Assembly: GCF_018688155.1 (NCBI RefSeq)
Contig: NZ_CP061312.1
Span: 1,426,001 to 1,490,000 of the forward strand
DNA from: Polynucleobacter sp. AP-Sving-400A-A2
Lineage (GTDB): Bacteria; Pseudomonadota; Gammaproteobacteria; Burkholderiales; Burkholderiaceae
Length of the DNA: 64,000 nt
Direction: 5' to 3'
Part shown: one piece after another, positions 9,770 to 19,648 of the stretch
How positions within the stretch are numbered: the first letter of the stretch is position 1
Layout: every line of letters begins with the position of its first letter
Notes under the pieces: generated by a model
Database searches by the model: none
What the model was told of the DNA's origin: nothing
The model's input: only the letters and a program-made list of their open reading frames with translations
Made by a program: the position numbers and the translations under genes

Positions 9770-10641
9770 TGACTGCGCTTCACGAGCATTCGCTTGCTCA
9801 GGATTACGGTAGAGACAACCAAAAAAGCAAAGACCATGTTCATTAAGGTAATGCGATCATCTAAGAAAAAACTGGAGGCCAACAGCGTACAAAAAGGCTG
9901 AATCAATTGCACTTGACTGACCCTAGCGATTCCACCGATAGCTAGACCTTCGTACCAAAAGAAAAAGCCTAAGTACATCGGAAATATACTGAGGTACACA
10001 AAGCTTGTCCAAGCTACTACGTCAGCACCCCAATATGATGAAGAAAATGTGAAGTACGTTGCCACGATATTAATCGGCAATGAAATCACTAGCGCCCAAG
10101 AAATTACTACCCGCGGATTCATCTTTCGGGATAACTCCCCGCCCTCTACATACCCTACGCAAGCACATATGCCACCCAGTACCAACAAAATATCTACATA
10201 GGTAAAGCTTCCAGAACTTTTAAGTAGAGCGTACATCATTACCAGTGCAGCGCCCAAGATGGATACAAGCCAAAAACCGATAGAAGGACGCTCCTTAAAG
10301 CGGATAACTCCGATCACTGTAGTCGCTAAGGGCATCATCCCCAAAATGACGGCACCATGAGAGGATGATCCCTCTTTCATGGCTAAGGTAGTAAAAATTG
10401 GAAATCCAAAAACTACACCCAGTGCAATCACAGCAAACTTTACTAAGTCAGTTTTACTGGGGAGTGGCACTTGCTTATACAAAAGATAGCTTAAAGCAAC
10501 TAAGCCGGCTAAAGAAGCCCTACCAAATGCAATGAAGTAAGGATTGAAGCTTTGAACGGTAATTTTGCTTACCGGCAAGGTTAGGCTAAAAACAAGAATG
10601 CCAATAAAGCCAATGAGCATTCCCTTAGTTTCTTTATTCAC
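9766..10641 (-). CDS. DMT superfamily (EamA) transporter
   Basis: Inner-membrane permease of the drug/metabolite transporter type, with about ten hydrophobic segments arranged as two EamA repeats (for example GMLIGFIGILVFSLTLPVSK and YLGFFFWYEGLAIGGIARVS). The substrate cannot be inferred. The frame stays open upstream into the HIT gene; I prefer the GTG at 10641 because AAGG lies six bases upstream and the product then starts directly before the first membrane segment (291 residues). An ATG at 10620 is the alternative. It follows the HIT gene after about 37 bp and is likely co-transcribed. Confidence 0.8.
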   Translation of the reverse strand: MNKETKGMLIGFIGILVFSLTLPVSKITVQSFNPYFIAFGRASLAGLVALSYLLYKQVPLPSKTDLVKFAVIALGVVFGFPIFTTLAMKEGSSSHGAVILGMMPLATTVIGVIRFKERPSIGFWLVSILGAALVMMYALLKSSGSFTYVDILLVLGGICACVGYVEGGELSRKMNPRVVISWALVISLPINIVATYFTFSSSYWGADVVAWTSFVYLSIFPMYLGFFFWYEGLAIGGIARVSQVQLIQPFCTLLASSFFLDDRITLMNMVFAFLVVSTVILSKRMLVKRSH

Positions 10642-10678
10642 TATCACCCTTGGGAGAAAAAACGCTACTGAACAATTT

Positions 10679-11119
10679 TTAAGACAGTGTGGCGATGGCA
10701 GCTTTAATTGCTGCGGGTAATTGACTGGCAAGCTGCTGACGTTCCACTAGTGTAGTGAGAGGTAATTCTTGCACCCTTTTTGACCACACAGAGCCTGGAA
10801 AGAAAGCATCGTCTTGATACCTCGGGATGACATGCCAATGTATGTGGGGAACCATATTGCCTAAGGCTGCAATATTGACCTTATCTGGACACATCACATG
10901 CCTTATCGCCTCTTCTACAGCAAACACTAAGGTCATGAGATGCTCGCGCTCACCAGGGGTCAGATCTGTCATTTCAGCGACATGGTGATTCCAGATCACA
11001 CGGCAAAAACCAGGCAAATCAGGATCATTCACCAGGATGGCTCGGCAATCATCCCCACGCCAAATCAACTGGCCCTCTTCAGGCTTAAGCTCTTCTTTAC
11101 AGAGTGCGCAATTAGTCAT
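10679..11119 (-). CDS. HIT family hydrolase
   Basis: Histidine-triad nucleotide hydrolase or transferase. The triad HIHWHVI is at residues 92-97, and the N-terminal CALC and downstream cysteine fit the zinc-type HIT group. Length 146 residues. The natural substrate is not predictable; relatives cleave dinucleoside polyphosphates or adenylylated compounds. Upstream is an inverted repeat that probably ends the aceA transcript; downstream is the EamA transporter. Confidence 0.85.
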   Translation of the reverse strand: MTNCALCKEELKPEEGQLIWRGDDCRAILVNDPDLPGFCRVIWNHHVAEMTDLTPGEREHLMTLVFAVEEAIRHVMCPDKVNIAALGNMVPHIHWHVIPRYQDDAFFPGSVWSKRVQELPLTTLVERQQLASQLPAAIKAAIATLS

Positions 11120-11140
11120 GGGAAGAATGTAAACGAAAAC

Positions 11141-11177
11141 GGCATCTAAGTCACCTTTGTGGGGTAATTTAGATGCC
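11141..11177 (-). terminator. Inverted repeat, probable aceA terminator
   Basis: Perfect 9-bp arms (GGCATCTAA / TTAGATGCC) around a 19-nt loop lie between the aceA stop and the HIT start. On the minus strand the repeat is followed by GTTTTCGTTTAC, a modest T-rich tract. The long loop and interrupted tract make it a weak terminator; it could also be a structured leader for the HIT gene. Confidence 0.4.
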
Positions 11178-11232
11178 GCGACAGTAAGGGTGGATTCTTT
11201 TACTGCCCTATTACTAATTACTTAGAGATTGC

Positions 11233-12531
11233 TTAGTGGAACTGCTCTTCTTCCGTAGAGCCGGTCAATGCAGTTACTGAAGACTTACCTCCTTGAATCA
11301 CAGTAGTAACATCATCGAAGTAACCAGTACCTACTTCCTGCTGATGCGATACGAATGTGTAACCACGATCACGAGCAGCGAATTCTGGCTCTTGTACCTT
11401 CTCAATGTAGGCAGTCATGCCACGCTTCATGTAGTCCTGAGCTAAGTCGAACATGTTGTACCACATCGAATGAATGCCAGCGAGGGTAATAAATTGATAC
11501 TTGTAACCCATTGCACCTAATTCACGCTGGAACTTCGCAATCGTTGCGTCATCCAAGTTCTTCTTCCAATTGAAAGAGGGTGAGCAGTTGTAGGCCAACA
11601 TCTTGCCTGGGAACTTCGCACGAATTGCTTCGGCAAACTTACGAGCAAAATCTAAGTCTGGTGTACCGGTTTCACACCACACCATATCAGCGTAAGCGGC
11701 ATATGCCAAACCACGGGAGATCGCTTGATCCAAGCCCTTACGTGTTTTGTAAAAGCCTTCTGGAGTGCGCTCACCTGTCAAGAATGGTTTGTCATTTGCA
11801 TCGTAATCCGATGTCAACAGATCGGCAGCTTCAGCATCAGTACGAGCCAAGATGATGGTTGAAACCCCCATTACGTCAGCAGCCAAACGGGCAGAAATCA
11901 ATTTCTGTACTGACTCAGCCGTAGGCAATAACACTTTGCCTCCCAGGTGACCGCACTTCTTAACGGAAGATAATTGATCTTCGAAGTGAACGCCAGCTGC
12001 ACCCTGCTTGATCAGTGCTTTACTAAGTTCGAATGCATTCAATACACCGCCGAAGCCTGCTTCAGCATCAGCAACGATGGGAGCGAAATACTCGACATAA
12101 CCCGCATCGCCTTTATTAATGCCCTTAGATGTTTGGATTTCATCAGCACGTTGGAATGAGTTATTAATACGCTCAACCATCTTCGGAACTGAATCTACTG
12201 GATATAAGGATTGGTCTGGATACATCGCTGCAGAAGAGTTACCGTCAGCAGCAACTTGCCAACCTGATAAGTAAATTGCTTGCACACCAGCCTTAACCTG
12301 TTGCATTGCCTGACCACCAGTCAGAGCACCTAAACAGTTAACGTACGCTTCGTTATTCACCAGCTCCCAGAGACGCTCTGCGCCATGCTTAGCTAAAGTG
12401 TGCTCAATCTTTAATGAGCCACGAAGACGGACAACGTCTTCAGCCGTGTAACCACGAGTAATGCCTTGCCAGCGTGGATTGGTATCCCAGTCTTTTTGTA
12501 GAGCTGCGATTTCTGCTTTGCGATCTGCCAT
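11233..12531 (-). CDS. aceA: Isocitrate lyase
   Basis: First enzyme of the glyoxylate bypass, splitting isocitrate into succinate and glyoxylate so that acetate or fatty acids can serve as carbon source. The signature [11 protein letters not shown] carries catalytic Cys193, and the [10 protein letters not shown] segment and metal-binding DAEAGFGG are present. At 432 residues it has the length of the E. coli-type enzyme. A strong AGGGAG ribosome-binding site precedes the ATG. A 282-bp AT-rich region upstream provides room for regulation; no malate synthase gene is in the window. Confidence 0.96.
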   Translation of the reverse strand: MADRKAEIAALQKDWDTNPRWQGITRGYTAEDVVRLRGSLKIEHTLAKHGAERLWELVNNEAYVNCLGALTGGQAMQQVKAGVQAIYLSGWQVAADGNSSAAMYPDQSLYPVDSVPKMVERINNSFQRADEIQTSKGINKGDAGYVEYFAPIVADAEAGFGGVLNAFELSKALIKQGAAGVHFEDQLSSVKKCGHLGGKVLLPTAESVQKLISARLAADVMGVSTIILARTDAEAADLLTSDYDANDKPFLTGERTPEGFYKTRKGLDQAISRGLAYAAYADMVWCETGTPDLDFARKFAEAIRAKFPGKMLAYNCSPSFNWKKNLDDATIAKFQRELGAMGYKYQFITLAGIHSMWYNMFDLAQDYMKRGMTAYIEKVQEPEFAARDRGYTFVSHQQEVGTGYFDDVTTVIQGGKSSVTALTGSTEEEQFH

Positions 12532-12783
12532 GTTTTTCTCCCTTAGTTAAACGAATACATCGAATATTGAGACACTCAGTACAGACAATGAAGTCTTATG
12601 TCTTATATAAGAGTTTAAGTACCTTGAGAAAGCATGCAAGCACTATTTCAGTAATGATTGAAAATAATTAGTTCAATAAATTCAATTACTTAAAACTAAT
12701 TTTTTATATTATGAAATATAAATTCAGGCAACGAAATAATGCCCAACTTGAAATATTGCACTGCATTTTGCGTATGGGAATGA

Positions 12784-12802
12784 CTTTTCACATTGTGAAA
12801 AG
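12784..12802. repeat. Perfect palindrome in the aceA upstream region
   Basis: Arms CTTTTCAC and GTGAAAAG flank a 3-base centre (ATT). It lies in the 282-bp intergenic region 12532-12813, 11 bp past the stop of the MFS gene and about 250 bp upstream of the aceA start. There is no T-tract on either side, so an operator is at least as likely as a terminator. The rest of the region is AT-rich, and I see no clear promoter hexamers or gene in it. Confidence 0.5.
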
Positions 12803-12813
12803 CAATGAGTCTA

Positions 12814-14052
12814 TCAGCTAGCTTTGGGAGTGCTGATGCTCGCAACCTTAAACCCAGTCAAAATAATCATGAGTTGGAGAAGGGCCACGCCAATAAATAA
12901 GAGCTTTGGCAAGCCCACATCCAAGAAGATTCCAAAGATTAGAGGGCTTAGGGCGGCGCCCAAATCAATACCTGAATAAACAATACCGTACACCCTACCC
13001 GATGAGCTAGAGGGTGTTGCAGAGCGAATCATCAAGTCACGGGATGGTGCCGCTATTCCTAAGCCAAGCCCAATCACAATGAAAGCAATGATGATTAACT
13101 CTACAGGCACCAAACCCGTAGCCATTAGAAGGCCCATGACGATGTTCACAGTGAAGCAAATCGTAATGATGCGCTCAGGCACTTTTAATTTGGTGGCCAA
13201 ATAGCCACCTAGTAACATTCCCCCAGCGCCACCCAAGGACATGAGTGTTAAATAATAATTACCAGAACTCACGGCAATGTCATAGATTTTAAAAAGCGCA
13301 GTTGGGGCAAATGATTGCAAGCCGGTAGTGGCAGCCATGCTAAAGAAAAAGAAAATCCAGCAAAGCCAAACAACAGGCAGCTTCAGGAAACCAAAAGTGC
13401 TCATGGGTGCGCCACCGGGATTGTTCGCAATATGACTAGCCTCTGATTCATCCCGCCTGGCCTGGACATCATCTACTAAACGAGCGCGACTGACCCAGAG
13501 AGTTAACAGAATAAGTACCTCTAGTACTGCGGCAGAAAAAAACGCAATACGCCAATCTGCAATAGTGGTTATAGCCACCATGAATGCTGGAGCAGCAGCC
13601 CAGCCGATATAGCCCGTTACCCCATGAATGGAATAAGCGTAAGGCAAATTTGGTGGTGAAATTTTGTGATTAATCAGCGTGTAATCCACTGGATGGAAAA
13701 CGCCATTGCCACATCCCGCAATCACCGCACCTAGAACTAACATAGCGTAGCCATTACTTTGTGAGTAAGTGAGTGCAGCCAACGCAAGTAAAGCGACGCC
13801 AGCAAATAAGACAGGGCGAGACCCAATACGGTCTACTAAAAATCCAGATGCCGCCTGAACAATGCAAGAGACTACAAAGAAAATAGTCATGAGCAAGCCC
13901 AGTTCAGCATAGTTAAAGCCGAACTCCGCTTTCAACCATGGGAACATGGGTGGCAGAATTAAATGAAAGAAATGGGAGCTACCGTGAGCGAGGCTAATGA
14001 GACCAACAACCCGGACATCACTGGCGCGCCTATTTTTTAGAGCGTCAATCAT
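12814..14052 (-). CDS. MFS transporter
   Basis: Inner-membrane major facilitator of 412 residues with about twelve hydrophobic segments. The N-terminal half carries GFLVDRIGSRPVL, the typical loop between segments 2 and 3. The start (SLAHGSSHFFHLILPPMFPWLK) resembles the fosmidomycin-resistance-like branch of MFS, but the substrate cannot be assigned. It lies between clpB and aceA in the same orientation; the 49-bp gap to clpB suggests possible read-through. Confidence 0.8.
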   Translation of the reverse strand: MIDALKNRRASDVRVVGLISLAHGSSHFFHLILPPMFPWLKAEFGFNYAELGLLMTIFFVVSCIVQAASGFLVDRIGSRPVLFAGVALLALAALTYSQSNGYAMLVLGAVIAGCGNGVFHPVDYTLINHKISPPNLPYAYSIHGVTGYIGWAAAPAFMVAITTIADWRIAFFSAAVLEVLILLTLWVSRARLVDDVQARRDESEASHIANNPGGAPMSTFGFLKLPVVWLCWIFFFFSMAATTGLQSFAPTALFKIYDIAVSSGNYYLTLMSLGGAGGMLLGGYLATKLKVPERIITICFTVNIVMGLLMATGLVPVELIIIAFIVIGLGLGIAAPSRDLMIRSATPSSSSGRVYGIVYSGIDLGAALSPLIFGIFLDVGLPKLLFIGVALLQLMIILTGFKVASISTPKAS

Positions 14053-14101
14053 GTACCGAGTTTACTGGTGCAAGCCTATTCCTGCAGATTTTTTGATGGG
14101 A

Positions 14102-16696
14102 TTACTTGCTAAAGCTGAAATCGCCGTTCTTATCAACGCCCACTGGAACAGTGTCCTTAGGGCCAAACTTGCCTTCCAAGATCATCTTGGAAACTGGATT
14201 CTCGATATATTGCTGAATTGCACGCTTTAAAGGTCTCGCTCCAAATACAGGATCAAAACCGACTTCCGCAATCTTGCTTAAAGCAGCATCACTCACGTCC
14301 ATCTGCATATCGATCTTGGCCAAACGATCTGACAAGTTCTTGAGTAAGATCTTTGCGATATTGGCGATATTGCCTTTATCTAAACCATGGAAAACTACGA
14401 TCTCATCAATCCGGTTTAAGAACTCAGGGCGGAAATGACTCTTTAACTCTTCAAATACCGCCTCTTTAATCTCTAACTGCTTCTTACCCACCATCGACTG
14501 AATGAGATGTGAGCCAATATTGCTTGTCATCACAATCACGGTGTTCTTAAAGTCTACGGTACGACCTTGACCATCCGTTAAGCGGCCATCGTCCAATACT
14601 TGCAAGAGCACATTGAAGACATCCGGATGCGCTTTTTCAATCTCATCAAACAAGATGACGCTATATGGATGACGACGCACTTGCTCAGTAAGGTAACCAC
14701 CCTCTTCGTAGCCTACATAGCCCGGAGGCGCACCGATTAAACGGGCAACACTATGCTTCTCCATAAACTCGCTCATATCAATACGAATGAGGTGCTCTTC
14801 ACTATCAAATAAGAAACCAGCCAAGGCTTTACAAAGCTCAGTCTTACCCACACCAGTAGGCCCTAAGAATAAGAATGAGCCATAAGGGCGATTCTCTTCA
14901 GAAAGACCTGCGCGGGAGCGACGAATAGCATCAGATACCGCACGAATAGCCTCCTCTTGGCCAACTACGCGCTGATGTAACAACTCCTCCATCTTGAGTA
15001 ACTTATCGCGTTCACCCTGCATCATCTTCGATACTGGAATGCCTGTAGCACGAGAAACTACTTCAGCGATTTCTTCTGCTCCAACTTGGGTACGTAAGAG
15101 TTTGTTCTTGACTACGCCATCTTTATCACCCTTTGCTTCAGCAGCGGCAGCGGATTTGAGTTTGGCTTCAAGCTCAGGTAATTTGCCATATTGCAATTCT
15201 GCAACTTGCTCTAGCTTTCCCTCACGCTGTAACTTATTGATATCTGCGCGAACTTTTTCGATCTCCTCTTTGAGATGAGCTGCACCTAATACGGCACCCT
15301 TTTCCGCTTTCCAGATTTCCTCAAGATCAGCATACTCAGCACCCAAGCGCTTGATCTCATCCTCAATCAAGCCAAGACGTTTTTGCGATGCTTCATCTTT
15401 TTCTTTCTTAACCGCTTCACGCTCAATCTTGAGCTGAATCAGACGACGCTCTAGCTTATCCATGACCTCTGGCTTGGAATCAATTTCCATCCGAATGCGT
15501 GAGCCGGCCTCATCAATGAGGTCGATAGCTTTATCTGGCAAGAAACGATCGGTAATATAGCGATGCGATAACTCTGCTGCCGCCACGATGGCTGGGTCAG
15601 TGATCTCAATACCATGGTGCAGCTCGTAACGTTCTTGCAAACCGCGCAAGATAGCAATAGTCGCCTCTACGCTAGGTTCTTCCACCATCACTTTTTGAAA
15701 GCGGCGCTCGAGTGCAGCATCCTTCTCAATATACTTGCGGTATTCATCTAGAGTGGTTGCGCCGATGCAATGTAACTCACCACGCGCCAGAGCAGGCTTA
15801 AGCATATTGCCAGCATCCATTGCGCCATCACCCTTACCTGCACCCACCATCGTATGTATCTCATCAATGAAGATGATGGTTTGACCTTCGTCCTTGGCCA
15901 CATCACTCAGAACAGCCTTGAGTCGCTCTTCGAATTCACCACGATACTTAGCACCTGCTAATAACAAAGCCATATCCAATACGAGGACGCGCTTGTTCTT
16001 GAGGGTTTCAGGAACTTCTCCATTGACGATACGCTGGGCCAAACCCTCAACAATCGCCGTCTTACCAACACCTGGCTCACCAATGAGGACCGGGTTGTTC
16101 TTACCGCGACGTTGCAAAATCTGAATGGTGCGACGAATCTCATCATCACGACCAATCACAGGATCGAGCTTGCCCATACGAGCACGCTCCGTCAAATCAA
16201 TGGTGTATTTCTTTAAGGCCTCACGTTGACCTTCAGCATCCGCACTATTCACTGACTCTCCTCCGCGCACTAAATCAATAGCCGCTTCTAACGATTTACG
16301 ATTTAAACCATTCTCACGAGCCATCTTACCGAGCTCACCTTTATCATCGGCCACCACTAACAAAAATAATTCACCAGCAATAAATTGATCATTGCGCTTA
16401 TTGGCTTCTTTTTCACATAAGTTGAGCCAATTACTTAAATCGCGGCCCACCTGAACCTCACCACTGGTGCCCTGCACTTCTGGGAGGTTGGCGATGAGTT
16501 TCTCAGTTGCCTTTTCAAGACCCGGTACGTTCACGCCAGCGCGTGTTAATAAACTCTTAGCACTACCATCTGAGTCGCGTAGCATCGCTAGCAGTAAATG
16601 GGCAGGCTCGATATATTGATTATCTTTTGCCAAAGCAAGACTTTGCGCCTCACTGAGCGCTTCTTGAAACTTCGTAGTTAATTTATCTATTCTCAT
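14102..16696 (-). CDS. clpB: ATP-dependent disaggregase ClpB
   Basis: Hsp100 chaperone that, with DnaK, pulls apart aggregated proteins after heat stress. Order: Clp N domain (1-145), first AAA module with Walker A GEPGVGKT and Walker [10 protein letters not shown], a long coiled-coil middle domain (about 410-530) that distinguishes ClpB from ClpA/C, a second AAA module with GPTGVGKT, and the C-terminal D2-small domain. Length 864 residues, as expected. A sigma-32-type promoter sits 53-79 bp upstream of the start. Confidence 0.97.
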   Translation of the reverse strand: MRIDKLTTKFQEALSEAQSLALAKDNQYIEPAHLLLAMLRDSDGSAKSLLTRAGVNVPGLEKATEKLIANLPEVQGTSGEVQVGRDLSNWLNLCEKEANKRNDQFIAGELFLLVVADDKGELGKMARENGLNRKSLEAAIDLVRGGESVNSADAEGQREALKKYTIDLTERARMGKLDPVIGRDDEIRRTIQILQRRGKNNPVLIGEPGVGKTAIVEGLAQRIVNGEVPETLKNKRVLVLDMALLLAGAKYRGEFEERLKAVLSDVAKDEGQTIIFIDEIHTMVGAGKGDGAMDAGNMLKPALARGELHCIGATTLDEYRKYIEKDAALERRFQKVMVEEPSVEATIAILRGLQERYELHHGIEITDPAIVAAAELSHRYITDRFLPDKAIDLIDEAGSRIRMEIDSKPEVMDKLERRLIQLKIEREAVKKEKDEASQKRLGLIEDEIKRLGAEYADLEEIWKAEKGAVLGAAHLKEEIEKVRADINKLQREGKLEQVAELQYGKLPELEAKLKSAAAAEAKGDKDGVVKNKLLRTQVGAEEIAEVVSRATGIPVSKMMQGERDKLLKMEELLHQRVVGQEEAIRAVSDAIRRSRAGLSEENRPYGSFLFLGPTGVGKTELCKALAGFLFDSEEHLIRIDMSEFMEKHSVARLIGAPPGYVGYEEGGYLTEQVRRHPYSVILFDEIEKAHPDVFNVLLQVLDDGRLTDGQGRTVDFKNTVIVMTSNIGSHLIQSMVGKKQLEIKEAVFEELKSHFRPEFLNRIDEIVVFHGLDKGNIANIAKILLKNLSDRLAKIDMQMDVSDAALSKIAEVGFDPVFGARPLKRAIQQYIENPVSKMILEGKFGPKDTVPVGVDKNGDFSFSK

Positions 16697-16748
16697 TTTT
16701 TAATTCCTATTTACTACAGCTATTTTTTACATATATCTATCTATAGAA

Positions 16749-16775
16749 TATAGGGGCATTATTGATAATTTCAAG
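16749..16775 (-). promoter_or_regulatory. Heat-shock (sigma-32) promoter of clpB
   Basis: On the minus strand CTTGAAA (16769-16775) and CCCCTATA (16749-16756) are separated by 12 bases. This closely matches the RpoH consensus (CTTGAAA, 13-14 bases, CCCCATNT) and sits directly before clpB, a classical RpoH target. Confidence 0.7.
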
Positions 16776-16812
16776 TCCGTTAGACCTCTTTTTAAGCGAA
16801 TTAATCCCTATT

Positions 16813-17055
16813 TTGACCTGGCTTGTTTACCTCTTAGAATGCTCTGATGGCAGCTATTACGCTGGCATTACCAACCGCCTAGAACATCGTTTAGCAGCCC
16901 ATAATTCAGGGGAAGGAGCTCGTTATACAAGGGCTCGCAGACCAGTCGTCCTTTTAGCAAGCCAAGAGCACCCGGATCGATCTGAGGCGTCTAAAGCTGA
17001 GGCTAGATTGAAGAAGCTAGCAAGATCAGAAAAGCTGGGATTTTTTAAAGCCTAG
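16813..17055 (+). CDS. Small GIY-YIG nuclease family protein (UPF0213 type)
   Basis: Single-domain GIY-YIG protein of about 80 residues. The motif is VYLLECSDGSYYAGITNRLE, with downstream HNSGEGARYTRARRP and a helix containing SEASKAEARLKKL. The biological substrate of this small family is unclear. There is no ATG in a suitable place: TTG at 16813 gives the standard (M)TWLVYLLEC start, while an earlier TTG at 16762 would place the start within the clpB promoter region. Divergent from clpB and convergent with the exonuclease/GIY-YIG gene. Confidence 0.75.
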   Translation: MTWLVYLLECSDGSYYAGITNRLEHRLAAHNSGEGARYTRARRPVVLLASQEHPDRSEASKAEARLKKLARSEKLGFFKA

Positions 17056-17070
17056 GCTTTTAGTGGCCAT

Positions 17071-18480
17071 TTAGGCAGTATCTTTGATTGCCAAAGGGAT
17101 CACCTGACTCTTAAAGCTTCCAGCCAGCGCCTTTTTCAAGATCTTATAAATATCCAGATCAAACTCAGCTTCTCCTGAGTCAGCCAACTCATAAAGCTCT
17201 TCTTCGTTAATCGCCGTACCTAAATAACGCCAACGATCCACTACGTGCATGTGGCCCGCCTCTTTTACTGCCACCGGCCCAGGATATGGCCAGACTTGCA
17301 CCTGAAATAATTCCAGAGCAGTTTTGAGTTGAAGATTATGCAAGTCGATAGGAGAACCACCAATACAGGCACCACCGCATTGCTTTACTTGATAACCAAA
17401 GCATGCCTTGCCTTCAATCCGTTTTTCCAGACCGAGCAGCGCCTCACAGAGACGATATTTTTTCGCAATTGCTTTGAGATAAGCATTAGCCTCTCGCTTG
17501 CTATAAAACAAGCCAAACAAGTTTTCTTGAATGCCAGGATCTAATTCGCGATGACCTACTAGATGCGGAGTGAGTACACCATCCTCAGCAAGCTCCAATT
17601 TCCAGGCACAGAGATCCTTTGAGCGGCGCAATTTAATATTCATGCTGGGCATGCGCTCTTTAATGAGTCGGGATTCTAAAATTAATGCGCCCAACTCTCC
17701 GCTAGTCTCAATCCAATCGATATCCCTGACTTGCATCGAGAGCTTCATTTCCTTACGCTGAGTGAGCGCCCCTTGAAAATGACCCATCACCCTACTGCGT
17801 AGAGAAATACTTTTGCCGATATACAGTGGGATTTGATTCTCACCATAAAAAATATAGCAACCCGGCTTTTCCGGAATCGAATCTATCAGTGCTTTATCAA
17901 TATTGGGCGGCAAACTTGGATTGCCAATCAGTTGATTGACCGCCTTGAGAAGCGCTTCACGCCCCAGCTTTTCTTCACAAACGCGCCAAAACTGAAGCAA
18001 CAAATCAGCGTCACCCAATGCACGGTGCCGTGCGCTAATTTTAAGGCGATGGGCACTAATGATGGTGTCAAGATTGTGCCTTGCCTGATCGGGAAAGAGT
18101 AAACGGGAGAGCTTTACGGTACAAAGAACTTTAGGCTTAAAGTCGATACCCACCCGCTTAAACGATGCCTTCAAAAATCCATAATCAAAACGGGCATTGT
18201 GGGCTACAAAAATCTTACCCTCGAGCTCACCAGCGATCTCAGTCGCCAAGCCCTCAAAGGCGGGCTGCTGACGAACCATCTCAGGTCTAATGCCCGTCAA
18301 ACTTTGGATATTCTGCGGAATAAATGTCTGGGGATTAATCAGGCTTTCCCAAATCTCTATCTGATCATGAATCAGCGATTTGATGCCAACTTCCGTAATA
18401 CGATCGCGCTCGAAATTTGAGCCCGTAGTCTCAATATCAACAAATGCTAATGGAGGATACTCATAAGCACTTGATGACAT
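17071..18480 (-). CDS. DEDDh exonuclease fused to UvrC-like GIY-YIG domain
   Basis: Two-domain nuclease of 469 residues. Residues 10-170 form a DnaQ-type 3'-5' exonuclease (FVDIETTG, HNARFDYGFL, and the RHRALGDAD motif). Residues about 205-290 form a GIY-YIG domain like the N-terminal half of UvrC or Cho (KPGCYIFYGENQIPLYIGKS), followed by a cysteine-bearing region (CFGYQVKQCGGACIG) also found in UvrC/Cho proteins. The role is unproven; a part in excision repair or nucleic acid processing is plausible. Fusions of this kind occur in several bacterial groups. The gene lies 14 bp upstream of a TPR gene in the same orientation as clpB. Confidence 0.85.
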   Translation of the reverse strand: MSSSAYEYPPLAFVDIETTGSNFERDRITEVGIKSLIHDQIEIWESLINPQTFIPQNIQSLTGIRPEMVRQQPAFEGLATEIAGELEGKIFVAHNARFDYGFLKASFKRVGIDFKPKVLCTVKLSRLLFPDQARHNLDTIISAHRLKISARHRALGDADLLLQFWRVCEEKLGREALLKAVNQLIGNPSLPPNIDKALIDSIPEKPGCYIFYGENQIPLYIGKSISLRSRVMGHFQGALTQRKEMKLSMQVRDIDWIETSGELGALILESRLIKERMPSMNIKLRRSKDLCAWKLELAEDGVLTPHLVGHRELDPGIQENLFGLFYSKREANAYLKAIAKKYRLCEALLGLEKRIEGKACFGYQVKQCGGACIGGSPIDLHNLQLKTALELFQVQVWPYPGPVAVKEAGHMHVVDRWRYLGTAINEEELYELADSGEAEFDLDIYKILKKALAGSFKSQVIPLAIKDTA

Positions 18481-18494
18481 GAGGGAATGAGGAA

Positions 18495-18968
18495 TTACTT
18501 TTTACCTTGATACTTAGCAATACTCTCTTTGAGGTCACTGTACTCTTCGCAACCAAAGCGGCAGGCCTTATCAAGTCTTGCCAACATCGCCTCTGCTCCA
18601 GGCAAGTCTTTCTTCATCAAAAGCAGCTCGCCGTAGTACTCCAAAGCTGATCTATGGCTTGGATCGATCTTCAATGCTGCCTGGTAATACTTTTCAGATG
18701 CAGCCAAATCTGGCGGCTGCTTTTTACGCAAGCTATATCCCATCAGGTTATTCCAGTCTGCAGAGTTAACTTCATTTGCAGACTGCAATTGCTTTAATGC
18801 TTGCTCATAATTATTGGATTTGATGCTAGCGCGTGTATCCGTTAGCCAAACTGGGTCAGCTTTTGTTGGGGCGCTATCAGCAGCCAAGGAAACTACCCAT
18901 GGTGCTGATGCCAACAAGATAGATGCCAATAGTTTGCTAGCGAAATTCGATCCCAATAACTGCCTCAT
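18495..18968 (-). CDS. TPR-repeat protein with signal peptide
   Basis: Probably exported protein of 157 residues. An N-terminal hydrophobic stretch (LLASILLASAPWVVSLAA) is followed by tetratricopeptide repeats, the clearest being AASEKYYQAALKIDPSHRSALEYYGELLLMKKDLPGAEAML. Two cysteines near the end (CRFGC) could form a disulfide. TPR units usually mediate protein binding; no partner can be named. Its start overlaps the stop of the Rrf2-like gene by 4 bp (ATGA), so the two are translationally coupled. Confidence 0.75.
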   Translation of the reverse strand: MRQLLGSNFASKLLASILLASAPWVVSLAADSAPTKADPVWLTDTRASIKSNNYEQALKQLQSANEVNSADWNNLMGYSLRKKQPPDLAASEKYYQAALKIDPSHRSALEYYGELLLMKKDLPGAEAMLARLDKACRFGCEEYSDLKESIAKYQGKK

Positions 18969-19549
18969 AAAGATCCTTGTTGTTGCCCTGCTTTGTGAAG
19001 GTAGTCACCAAAACTAAAAATGGAGTTTGGCCCCAGAGGTACATCCTCCACCTTCTTAAATGGTGCCTTGATTACTCTCTGTACTTCACCTTTGGAGGGC
19101 TTCTCAACTCTGAAATCGGGGTAAACAAAAGCCTGACGCTCGGGAGCGGTTTTAGCTTCGCTAAATCGCGGCACATAATCCTTGATGGCATCAGAGAGGT
19201 TCACATTAGCCATGCAGCTGAGCATGTAAGCCTCCAAAGACTGATATAGCTCACTGGCAATATCGCAGGCCTCAACTTTGCGCTTTTTAATGTAATTCAT
19301 CGCTAGGACCACATCTTTGATAGTGATCATGCGGGGATCCTGCAACAGCGTGTAACCCCCGTTGCGGCCCTTAGTACCCTTCACGATTCCCGCTGCGCGC
19401 AATGCGCTCAGTAAGAGCTCTATTCTGCTCACCGACAATTTTTGGCGCTGAGCCAGCTCTAAGCCAGTAACCGGCTGAACGCCATTGGAGTGGGATGCAA
19501 TATCAACCAAGGTATTGAGAGCGGCTTTTACTGCTGTATTAACGTTCAT
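18965..19549 (-). CDS. Rrf2-like transcriptional regulator lacking the IscR cysteine triad
   Basis: Winged-helix protein of 194 residues with the Rrf2 N-terminal fold (LAQRQKLSVSRIELLLSALRAAGIVKGTKGRNGGYTLL). Where IscR has three cluster cysteines this protein has only one cysteine in EACDIA and another in LSCMANVN, so a 2Fe-2S cluster of the IscR kind is unlikely. The C-terminal region has no recognisable domain. First gene of a two-gene unit with the TPR protein. Its target and signal are unknown. Confidence 0.75.
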   Translation of the reverse strand: MNVNTAVKAALNTLVDIASHSNGVQPVTGLELAQRQKLSVSRIELLLSALRAAGIVKGTKGRNGGYTLLQDPRMITIKDVVLAMNYIKKRKVEACDIASELYQSLEAYMLSCMANVNLSDAIKDYVPRFSEAKTAPERQAFVYPDFRVEKPSKGEVQRVIKAPFKKVEDVPLGPNSIFSFGDYLHKAGQQQGSL

Positions 19550-19648
19550 GGGGGATTTAGCAAATATGTTGAATTAGATAAAGTATCGAGTTGAATCCAT
19601 ATTTCTGCAGAGTGCCAATCTTTAACCCTTTTGAACTTATGGTTGTAG

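Noticed and set aside
19550..19648. Sigma-54 promoter (TTGGCAC...TGC) upstream of the Rrf2-like gene
   Set aside because: The GG and GC elements are only six bases apart; ten are required.
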